Positions 5,403-10,734 of a stretch of DNA of 10,734 nt are shown piece by piece. Source of the DNA: an uncultured Rhodospirillales bacterium (GTDB lineage: Bacteria > Pseudomonadota > Alphaproteobacteria > RF32 > CAG-239). The position numbers were made by a program, and so were the translations under genes. The stretch's first letter is position 1. Each line of letters begins with the position of its first letter. The DNA lies in assembly GCA_902795665.1 (NCBI GenBank), contig CADBMA010000045.1:1-10734 (forward strand), given 5' to 3'. The notes below the pieces were generated by a model that did no database searches, had not been told where the DNA came from, and was given only the letters and a program-made list of their open reading frames with translations.

Positions 5403-6725
5403 ATGAGCGACATAAAAGTAAGATTTGCCCCCTCACCAACCGGATACATGCATATAGGCAATACCCGTACGGCTATTTTTAACTGGCTTTTAGCAAAAAA
5501 ACTTGGCGGAAAGTTTATGTTGCGTATTGATGATACAGATAAAGAACGCTCCCGCAAAGAATACGAAGACGCGATTCGCGAGAGCTTGACTTGGCTTGGC
5601 CTGAAATGGGATGAAGAAGCTCGTCAGTCTGCGCGTGTTACCCGCTATCAAGAGGTTACTGCGCGTTTGCTGGCGGCAGGACGCATCTATCCCTGTTATG
5701 AAACAGCGGAAGAATTGGACATTATGCGCAAAAAGCTTATGACTAAAGGCTTGCCGCCGATTTATGATCGTAGCGCGCTTAAACTTACCGCAGAACAAAT
5801 CGCTCTTTATGAAAAAGAGGGGCGCAAGCCGCACTACCGTTTCAAATTGATTGATGGTGATATTGTGTGGAACGACTTAATCCGCGGTGAATGTCGATAT
5901 GATGCAGCAAAGTTGGGAGATCCGGTTATTATCCGTGCTGATGGCAGTTATCTGTATCATTTGCCTTCGGTTATTGATGATTTTGATTTTGGCATCACCC
6001 ATATTATCCGCGGCGAGGACCATGTTACCAACACTGCGGCACAAATTCAGATGTTTGAAGCCATTGGCGGCAAAACTCCGGTTTTTGGTCACCTTCCGCT
6101 TTTGACAGGCGCAGAGGGCAAACTTTCCAAACGTTTGGGGAGCGTTGGTGTTTTAGACCTTCGCGAGCAAGGAATTGAGGCTATGGCTATTTGCTCTTAC
6201 CTCACCAAACTTGGTACCTCCGATGCCATTGAGCCGTTTTATGATTTGCAATCGTTAGCCGACACGCTCGATTTTAACAAACTTGGACGCTCTCAGCCCA
6301 AATTTTCTGAGGCAGATTTAGCGCATTTCAACACCCATCTGGTCCGCAATATGCCATATTCTTTTGTAGCTGACCGAATTGACAGCGATGAAACATTTTG
6401 GAATGCAGTACGCGGCAATTTAACCATTGTATCCGACTACAAACAATGGAAAAACATTTGCCGCTGCGCCGTAACCCCGATAATTGAAGATGCTGCATTT
6501 CTTTCCGTTGCCGCAGAGCTTTTACCTGCCGAGCCATGGAATGAAGACACATTCAGCAGCTGGATAAACGAAATAAAAAACCGCACCAACCGCAAAGGAA
6601 AAGATCTTTTTCACCCGCTGCGTAAAGCAATTACGGCAATGGATGACGGACCGGAACTAAAAATTTTATTGCCGTTAATAGGCTATTCTCGCGTACATAG
6701 CCGCTTAAACGGCATAGCAGCCTAG
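5403..6725 (+). CDS. gltX: Glutamate--tRNA ligase (class I, about 440-residue alphaproteobacterial form)
   Basis: The product has 440 residues. It attaches glutamate to tRNA-Glu and, where glutaminyl-tRNA synthetase is lacking, also to tRNA-Gln for GatCAB to amidate. The class I signatures are clear: FAPSPTGYMHIGN (HIGH box at 17-20), RIDDTDKERS, IIRGEDH near 202-207, and KLSKR (KMSKS box, 240-244). The zinc-knuckle region has one Cys only (YPCYETAEE, 97-105), so it is the zinc-free subtype. The anticodon-binding half (about 300-440) is compact. Alphaproteobacteria often carry two GltX copies; with only this one visible, which tRNAs it serves is open. Ribosome binding is weak (CGGAAT about 7-8 bases upstream). 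cysS follows after 11 bases. Confidence 0.96.
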   Translation: MSDIKVRFAPSPTGYMHIGNTRTAIFNWLLAKKLGGKFMLRIDDTDKERSRKEYEDAIRESLTWLGLKWDEEARQSARVTRYQEVTARLLAAGRIYPCYETAEELDIMRKKLMTKGLPPIYDRSALKLTAEQIALYEKEGRKPHYRFKLIDGDIVWNDLIRGECRYDAAKLGDPVIIRADGSYLYHLPSVIDDFDFGITHIIRGEDHVTNTAAQIQMFEAIGGKTPVFGHLPLLTGAEGKLSKRLGSVGVLDLREQGIEAMAICSYLTKLGTSDAIEPFYDLQSLADTLDFNKLGRSQPKFSEADLAHFNTHLVRNMPYSFVADRIDSDETFWNAVRGNLTIVSDYKQWKNICRCAVTPIIEDAAFLSVAAELLPAEPWNEDTFSSWINEIKNRTNRKGKDLFHPLRKAITAMDDGPELKILLPLIGYSRVHSRLNGIAA

Positions 6726-6736
6726 GGGAGATATAT

Positions 6737-8113
6737 ATGTTTTTGCACAATACGCTGACCAAACGCAAAGAAAAATTTAAGCCGATTGATGAAAAAAACG
6801 TCCGTATGTACGTATGCGGACCGACTGTTTATGACCGCGCCCATCTCGGAAACGCCAAATCGGCAGTGGTTTTTGATGTCTTAAATCGTGTTCTGCGTCA
6901 AGTTTACGGTGAAAAAAACGTTACCTATGTTTCCAACATTACCGACATTGACGACAAAATTTTGAACAAACATCAACAGACCGGCAAACCGATAAATGAG
7001 ATTACTGCCGAAACTTATCAGTGGTATATGGATGATATGCACGCCTTGAATGTCAAAGATCCTGACTACCGTCCGCGCGCGACAGAATTCGTACAAGAAA
7101 TGATTGAGCTGGTTGAACTTTTGCTCCAAAATGGTCACGCCTACGAGGCAGCAGGACACGTATTGTTTTCGGTTGATTCAATGCCTAAATATGGATTTTT
7201 GTCCGGTCGCAGCATGAAAGAAATGCTGGCCGGTGCGCGTATCGAAGTTGCCGATTATAAAAAGAATCCGGCAGACTTTATTTTGTGGAAGCCGTCCGCG
7301 GCGGATCAGCCCGGTTGGGACAGCCCATGGGGTTATGGGCGCCCCGGATGGCACCTTGAGTGCTCAGCAATGAGTTCCAAATATTTAGGCAATTCTTTTG
7401 ATATCCATGGCGGTGGTTCCGATTTAATTTTTCCGCACCACGAAAATGAATGTGCTCAGTCGCTTTGCGCTCACCCCAACGATACATTTGCAAACTATTG
7501 GGTTCATGCCGGAATGTTAATGGTTGACGGGGTTAAAATGTCAAAATCTTTGGGCAATTTTTATACCGTTAATGAGCTCATAGCCAAATATCCGGCCGAA
7601 GCCTTGCGCCTGTTGTTTATCAGCACGCACTATCACCAGCCGTTCAACTTTACATTTGACGGACTAAAACAAGCCAAACAGATTTTGGATAAATTTTACA
7701 ATGCTCTGCTGCGTGTAAAAGACATCAAAATAGTTAAAATTGCTCCCGATGAGCGTGTTGTTGAGGCCTTGTCTGATGACATCAACACTCCTCTGGCAAT
7801 TAGTTATTTGCATGATATTGCCAACAATTTGAACAAAGCCGAAAGCCTTGAAGAACAGCAAAAATACAAATCGCTTCTTTTAAGCAGTGCAGATGTTATT
7901 GGACTGTTGTACCAAGACCCTGAGACATGGTTCAAAGGAGATGCCGCCTCATCAGGCATTTCTGAGGAAGAGATTGAGCGCATGATAGCGGAGCGCACTG
8001 CAGCCAAAAAGTCCAAAGATTGGGGCAGAGCCGATGCCATTCGCAATACTCTGAAAGAACAAGGAATTATTCTCGAAGACACACCGCAGGGTACCACTTG
8101 GAAAAGAGAATAA
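6737..8113 (+). CDS. cysS: Cysteine--tRNA ligase
   Basis: The product has 458 residues, full length. It activates cysteine and charges tRNA-Cys. The zinc site that selects the cysteine thiol is complete: Cys27 (YVCGPTVYD), Cys209 (GWHLECSAMS), His234 and Glu238 (FPHHENECAQ). The HIGH box is HLGN (36-39) and the KMSKS box KMSKSLGNF (267-275). The C-terminal part (about 300-458) is the helical anticodon-binding region, with the family's late motif around AKKSKDWGRADAIRNTL. A strong GGGGAG ribosome site precedes the ATG, 11 bases after gltX, so the two synthetases share a transcript. The stop codon abuts the stop of the convergent gene at 8114. Confidence 0.97.
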   Translation: MFLHNTLTKRKEKFKPIDEKNVRMYVCGPTVYDRAHLGNAKSAVVFDVLNRVLRQVYGEKNVTYVSNITDIDDKILNKHQQTGKPINEITAETYQWYMDDMHALNVKDPDYRPRATEFVQEMIELVELLLQNGHAYEAAGHVLFSVDSMPKYGFLSGRSMKEMLAGARIEVADYKKNPADFILWKPSAADQPGWDSPWGYGRPGWHLECSAMSSKYLGNSFDIHGGGSDLIFPHHENECAQSLCAHPNDTFANYWVHAGMLMVDGVKMSKSLGNFYTVNELIAKYPAEALRLLFISTHYHQPFNFTFDGLKQAKQILDKFYNALLRVKDIKIVKIAPDERVVEALSDDINTPLAISYLHDIANNLNKAESLEEQQKYKSLLLSSADVIGLLYQDPETWFKGDAASSGISEEEIERMIAERTAAKKSKDWGRADAIRNTLKEQGIILEDTPQGTTWKRE

Positions 8114-8344
8114 TTAATTCAGATATTTATGATAGCGAAGTTTTTCGCGATAATGCTGAATTTGGCTAAATACCTTATCCGCAAAAGATTTCTTTGCCAT
8201 ATATGTTATAAACAGCGGTTCTTCCAGTTTCAGTTTTCCCAGAGTTTCTTCCAGAGCTTCAAAACTTTGGTATATTTTATCAATCAGCATAATATCGCGA
8301 GCATATTCTGATATAACTTTCTTATTTTTAGGAATTCGAGACAT
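8114..8344 (-). CDS. Hypothetical 76-residue basic protein
   Basis: I do not recognise this protein. It is translated from ATG 8344, preceded by an excellent ribosome site (GAGGAGG, 7 bases away), which argues that it is real. It is soluble, Lys-rich (14 of 76) and probably all helical, with a likely coiled-coil stretch around residues 24-40 (IYQSFEALEETLGKLKL) and a basic, aromatic end (YREKLRYHKYLN). No signal peptide, membrane segment, Cys or enzyme motif is visible. Its stop (TAA, 8116-8114) directly touches the cysS stop on the other strand, with no terminator between, so the two transcripts must overlap at their 3' ends. A possible -10 (TAGAAT, 8378-8373) lies 29 bases upstream, without a good -35. 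The kdsA terminator at 8509-8534 separates it from kdsA, so it is probably monocistronic. Confidence 0.75.
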   Translation of the reverse strand: MSRIPKNKKVISEYARDIMLIDKIYQSFEALEETLGKLKLEEPLFITYMAKKSFADKVFSQIQHYREKLRYHKYLN

Positions 8345-8508
8345 TTTTTTCCTCCTCTTTTTTTATACAATCATTCTAACACGGAATAAAATGTTCGAAT
8401 AGTATGTAAAAACCGATGACAGAGTCCTAAAAAAACATTCAGACCAAAAGTATTAATATTTTGCTGTAAAAAATACTCAATCAGCAGTACAAAAGTTTTT
8501 ATTTATAA

Positions 8509-8534
8509 AAAAAGCTCCTCAAAGGGAGCTTTTT
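8509..8534 (-). terminator. Terminator after kdsA (symmetric, could work both ways)
   Basis: AAAAAGCTCC (8509-8518) and GGAGCTTTTT (8525-8534) form a 10-bp stem with a 6-base loop. On the minus strand it is followed by a run of T, 18 bases past the kdsA stop. Confidence 0.88.
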
Positions 8535-8551
8535 AGCAAAGATTATGTTTT

Positions 8552-9397
8552 TTAATAATCGTTTATCATAGATTTTGTAATTTTATCATATGCAATTAAT
8601 TGCTCCAACACTTCCGGCATATCTTTCAATGCAATGGTGTTAGGACCGTCGGACAGAGCTTTGTCCGGATTGTCGTGAGTTTCCATAAACACCGAAGCCA
8701 CACCGACAGCCACGGCGGCTCTGGCCAAAACCGGTGCAAATTCTCTCTGACCGCCGGTTGATGCTCCTTTGCCTCCCGGTTGCTGTACGGAATGCGTGGC
8801 ATCAAACACAATCGGGCAGCCGGTATCTTTTGCCATTTGTGGAAAACCGCGCATATCCACAACCAAAGTATTATATCCAAAGCTGGTTCCGCGTTCTGTC
8901 AGCGTAACATTTGGATTTCCGGAATCAACGGCCTTTTGTACCAAGTTGCGCACATCCCACGGCGCCAAGAACTGACCTTTTTTAATATTCACCGGCTTGC
9001 CGGTTTTAGCGGCAGCCACCACCAAATCGGTCTGGCGGCACAAAAAGGCCGGAATTTGCAACATATCCACGTGTTTTGCCACTTCTTCGCACTGCTGCCA
9101 CTCGTGCACATCGGTAACTATTGGCAAATCGGGATAAAGTTTTTTAATTTCATCAAAGGTGCGCATACCCTCATCAAGCCCCACTCCGCGAGCTCCGTTA
9201 ATTGAGGTGCGGTTGGCTTTGTCAAAAGAGGCTTTAAAAATATATCCGATACCCAGTTTTTGGGTAATTTCGCGCATTGCTCCGGCAATCATAATCGCGT
9301 GTTCGCGGCTCTCAATCTGGCAAGGACCGCAAATCAGCGACAACGGCAATTTATTGCCCATTTTGACATTGCCTACTTTGACGATTTTTTGTTCCAT
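8552..9397 (-). CDS. kdsA: 3-deoxy-8-phosphooctulonate synthase, metal-dependent class
   Basis: The product has 281 residues. It condenses phosphoenolpyruvate with arabinose 5-phosphate to KDO 8-phosphate, the precursor of the inner-core sugar of LPS, in the cytoplasm. Motifs: LICGPCQIESREHA (21-34), FKASFDKANRTS (54-65), GTSFGYN near 170-176, FDATHSVQQPGG (198-209) and VFMETHDNPDKALSDGPN (236-253). The four metal ligands of the metal-dependent class are all in place: Cys26 (E. coli KdsA has Asn here), His202, Glu239 and Asp250. An AAGGAGA ribosome site precedes ATG 9397 by about 6-7 bases. The gene has its own promoter and terminator, and its usual KDO-pathway partners (kdsB, kdsD, pyrG, eno) are not in the window. 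Confidence 0.97.
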   Translation of the reverse strand: MEQKIVKVGNVKMGNKLPLSLICGPCQIESREHAIMIAGAMREITQKLGIGYIFKASFDKANRTSINGARGVGLDEGMRTFDEIKKLYPDLPIVTDVHEWQQCEEVAKHVDMLQIPAFLCRQTDLVVAAAKTGKPVNIKKGQFLAPWDVRNLVQKAVDSGNPNVTLTERGTSFGYNTLVVDMRGFPQMAKDTGCPIVFDATHSVQQPGGKGASTGGQREFAPVLARAAVAVGVASVFMETHDNPDKALSDGPNTIALKDMPEVLEQLIAYDKITKSMINDY

Positions 9398-9436
9398 AAT
9401 TATCTCCTTTTTTTCAAGTTGTTCAACTATGCGGAG

Positions 9437-9465
9437 AGTATATTACGGTTATTTATGAAAGTAAA
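9437..9465 (-). promoter_or_regulatory. Promoter of kdsA
   Basis: On the minus strand TTTACT (9465-9460) and TATACT (9442-9437) are exactly 17 bases apart. The predicted start is near 9430, and the short leader contains the palindrome AGTTG-TT-CAACT (plus-strand view, about 9415-9426), which might be an operator. Confidence 0.6.
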
Positions 9466-9484
9466 CATCATAAACACAAAAAGC

Positions 9485-9514
9485 AACAGCACTTTCTGCA
9501 AGTGCTGTTTTTCA
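9485..9514 (-). terminator. Terminator after the DUF378 gene
   Basis: AACAGCACTT (9485-9494) and AAGTGCTGTT (9500-9509) pair perfectly over a 5-base loop. On the minus strand the stem is followed by GC and five T; on the plus strand it also runs into T. It lies about 17 bases past the DUF378 stop. Confidence 0.85.
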
Positions 9515-9530
9515 GAAATATTGTTGCCGC

Positions 9531-9713
9531 TTATTTATTATAATAAGCATAAGCCGTGTAGCAAGCCGCCAAACCGACAACAATTTGCAAAACGGTGACA
9601 ATTATTGGTGCAAATCCAAACAAAAATGTCAGCAAATCAAATTTAAAAGCGCCGACTAACCCCCAGTTGAGTCCGCCGACAACGGTTAGCAATAAACAAA
9701 TTTTATCTATCAT
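9531..9713 (-). CDS. DUF378-family small membrane protein
   Basis: The product has 60 residues from ATG 9713: a first membrane helix (ICLLLTVVGGLNWGLVGAF), a short loop (KFDLLTFLFGF) and a second helix (IIVTVLQIVVGLAACYTAYAY). The GGLNWGLVG signature and the two-helix layout identify DUF378, whose function is unknown. A longer frame starts at ATG 9725, but its own codons ATG-GAG-AAA contain a GGAG exactly 6 bases before ATG 9713, an ideal ribosome site, so the shorter form is preferred; the ribosome site before 9725 (GGGAG) lies 12 bases away and inside a hairpin. The gene has a terminator and is divergent from the pilin gene. Confidence 0.88.
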   Translation of the reverse strand: MIDKICLLLTVVGGLNWGLVGAFKFDLLTFLFGFAPIIVTVLQIVVGLAACYTAYAYYNK

Positions 9714-9732
9714 TTTTTTCTCCATTTATAAC

Positions 9733-9752
9733 ACTATCTCCCTTCAGATAGT
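9733..9752 (-). promoter_or_regulatory. Hairpin in the leader of the DUF378 gene
   Basis: On the minus strand ACTATCT-GAAGGG-AGATAGT forms a 7-bp stem with a 6-base loop, 7 bases before ATG 9725. It holds a GGGAG ribosome-site-like sequence at the loop/stem edge and could control use of the upstream start. The function is inferred only. Confidence 0.35.
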
Positions 9753-9815
9753 CGCTTTTATAAAAATTTAAACGCATAATTGTTGCAAAAATCACAAAAA
9801 CTATAAAAGAATATC

Positions 9816-9836
9816 TTAATATTTACCAAATATTAA
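9816..9836. promoter_or_regulatory. Operator-like 21-bp inverted repeat between DUF378 and pilin genes
   Basis: TTAATATTT-ACC-AAATATTAA is a perfect 9-bp inverted repeat with a 3-base centre. It lies about 100 bases before the pilin ATG-proximal promoter and about 103 bases before the DUF378 start. It could be a regulator site or an AT hairpin. The remaining intergenic sequence (9726-9931) is very AT-rich with no gene that I can support. Confidence 0.35.
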
Positions 9837-9931
9837 TGGTTTTATGGAATATACTTTACCTGTATTGCTATAAAAACATGGGAATATATAAAAACGCCAT
9901 GCAAAATAATCAGGTGGATTTTAAAAATATA

Positions 9932-9960
9932 TTGCTAATGTTGCAAAAAAGTCGTATAAT
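9932..9960 (+). promoter_or_regulatory. Strong promoter of the pilin gene
   Basis: TTGCTA (9932-9937) and a perfect TATAAT (9955-9960) are separated by 17 bases, giving a start near 9967 and a leader of about 30 bases with a consensus AAGGAG. This is the best promoter in the window and suggests high expression. Confidence 0.75.
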
Positions 9961-9996
9961 AAAAAGCGGAATGTGATATTTTTTAAGGAGAAAAAA

Positions 9997-10569
9997 ATGA
10001 AACAATTTAGAAGTGAACAGACCGGTCGTTCAATGGTTGAAATGCTCGGTGTTTTGGCCATTATCGGCGTTTTGTCTGTCGGTGGTATCGCCGGATATTC
10101 AAAAGCTATGGCCAAGTTTAAATTGACCAAAGCAATGGATCAGGTTTCTACCACTGTTACCAACATTCGTACCTTGTATTCTGGCCAACCTAACTATAAC
10201 GGATTGGATACAGCAACCATGATTAAAATGGGTGCTGTTGGTGCTGAAATGCTTAATGGAAAAACACAAGCTAATGCTAGTGCAGCTTATAACGCATTTA
10301 ATGGTTTGGTTACTATTGATGGTACTTCAGGACAAACTTTCAAATTGAAGTTTGCTGGTTTGTCTAAAGAGGCTTGTGTAGCCATTGCTGCTTCTGACTG
10401 GGGTTCTGGTTCTGGTTCTGGTTTAGTATCCGTAACAGCTGCTGGTGCTACAGGAGCAGGAAAAAGTGGTACAGTAGCTTCAGGTACTTTGCCTTTGAAG
10501 TTGTCTGATGCTGCTCAAGGTTGCGCCGATGCAAAAGATACCAACACAGTTACTTGGGAATACTACTAA
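9997..10569 (+). CDS. Type IV pilin-like protein with Arg at mature position +1
   Basis: The product has 190 residues from ATG 9997. AAGGAG lies 6 bases before this ATG; the frame is open to an ATG at 9973, but that start would place the ribosome site inside the gene. The leader is short (MKQFRSEQTG) and processing is expected after Gly10, giving RSMVEMLGVLAIIGVLSVGG: Glu is at mature position +5 as in type IV pilins, but position +1 is Arg where Phe or Met is usual. The N-terminal helix is hydrophobic and then amphipathic (to about residue 60). The globular part has two Cys (in KEACVAIAASDWG and QGCADAKD) that could form the C-terminal disulfide loop, as in type IVb pilins. Between them lies a Gly/Ser/Ala/Thr-rich stretch (SGSGSG...) of low complexity. 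No assembly genes are nearby, so it is an orphan pilin or minor pilin served by a machine elsewhere. Confidence 0.88.
   Translation: MKQFRSEQTGRSMVEMLGVLAIIGVLSVGGIAGYSKAMAKFKLTKAMDQVSTTVTNIRTLYSGQPNYNGLDTATMIKMGAVGAEMLNGKTQANASAAYNAFNGLVTIDGTSGQTFKLKFAGLSKEACVAIAASDWGSGSGSGLVSVTAAGATGAGKSGTVASGTLPLKLSDAAQGCADAKDTNTVTWEYY
10402..10419 (+). repeat. Three tandem GGTTCT hexamers inside the pilin gene
   Basis: Three exact copies of GGTTCT (10402-10419) encode Gly-Ser repeats in the disulfide-loop region of the pilin. They stay in frame on gain or loss of a unit. Confidence 0.8.
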
Positions 10570-10597
10570 TAAGTACTTCCATAACGGAAATTTGATT

Positions 10598-10630
10598 AAA
10601 GAGGATGGTCTTTACCATCCTCTTTGTTTT
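10598..10630 (+). terminator. Rho-independent terminator after the pilin gene
   Basis: AAAGAGGATGGT (10598-10609) and ACCATCCTCTTT (10614-10625) form a perfect 12-bp stem with a CTTT loop, followed by GTTTT. Confidence 0.92.
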
Positions 10631-10663
10631 ATCTTCCCTTTTTATAAACTGCCATCCCTCATT

Positions 10664-10700
10664 CGTCATTGCGAGGCGTGGTAACGCCGCGGCAATCCAG
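10664..10700. repeat. Dispersed palindromic repeat of the CGTCATTGCGAG...GCAATCCAG type
   Basis: CGTCATTGCGAG opens and GGCAATCCAG closes a 37-base unit with internal symmetry: ATTGC (10668-10672) pairs with GCAAT (10692-10696), and GGCGT (10675-10679) with ACGCC (10684-10688). Intergenic palindromes with these ends are common in Rickettsiales and various other bacterial genomes (recall). Beyond it, 10701-10734 shows nothing recognisable. Confidence 0.65.
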
Positions 10701-10734
10701 TCTTATAAAGAATCCTTACGTCCCCCTCTCAACA

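Noticed and set aside
8769..9458. Plus-strand frames of 68-141 residues opposite kdsA
   Set aside because: They are shadows of the strongly conserved kdsA reading frame and have no ribosome site or recognisable domain.
9973..9996. Start of the pilin at ATG 9973
   Set aside because: The AAGGAG ribosome site at 9985-9990 would be inside the gene, and the ATG at 9997 gives the normal short prepilin leader.

Overview
The window looks like a chromosomal segment of a Gram-negative alphaproteobacterium with a modest-to-low G+C genome, probably an uncultured, host-associated lineage. The evidence is a TrcR/DUF1013 protein (an alphaproteobacterial cell-cycle factor), ZapA preceded by a small coiled-coil gene, a 6S RNA next to zapA, an alphaproteobacterial-type cysteine-free L31, a Cys-type (metal-dependent) KdsA, and a pilin with the 'GRSMVEMLGVLAIIGVLS' leader that I associate with gut Alphaproteobacteria. 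The last point is recall, not a search. KdsA and the OmpA-like protein imply an LPS-bearing outer membrane.

Layout. (1) 1-978, minus strand: a division/RNA cluster in the order small coiled-coil gene (799-978), zapA (483-797), 6S RNA (about 305-472, with its own promoter inside the zapA 3' end), and the 5' part of a ymdB-type phosphodiesterase that runs off the left edge. (2) 1057-3850, plus strand: a tight series of a degenerate ThiE-like protein, efp, a SuhB/IMPase-like protein that has lost metal-binding residues, and an exported acidic protein with a C-terminal OmpA-like domain. (3) 3876-5331, plus strand: rpmE with its own promoter and terminator, then trcR carrying a histone H1-like Lys/Ala/Thr tail of about 160 residues, then a strong terminator. 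(4) 5341-8113, plus strand: gltX and cysS, two aminoacyl-tRNA synthetases in one unit. (5) 8114-9725, minus strand: a 76-residue orphan protein abutting cysS tail to tail, kdsA, and a small DUF378 membrane protein, separated by terminators. (6) 9932-10630, plus strand: a stand-alone type IV pilin-like gene with a near-consensus promoter and a terminator, followed by a dispersed palindromic repeat at the right edge.

Most of the window is housekeeping: translation (efp, rpmE, gltX, cysS), division and cell cycle (zapA and partner, trcR), envelope (kdsA, OmpA-like, pilin) and global transcription control (6S RNA, TrcR). I see no mobile element, CRISPR array, tRNA, rRNA or defence island, and no complete undescribed system. 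The points most worth a second look are the TrcR-histone-tail fusion, the two decayed enzyme homologues flanking efp, the short coiled-coil gene upstream of zapA, the Arg(+1) pilin, and an operator-like 21-bp inverted repeat in the DUF378/pilin intergenic region.
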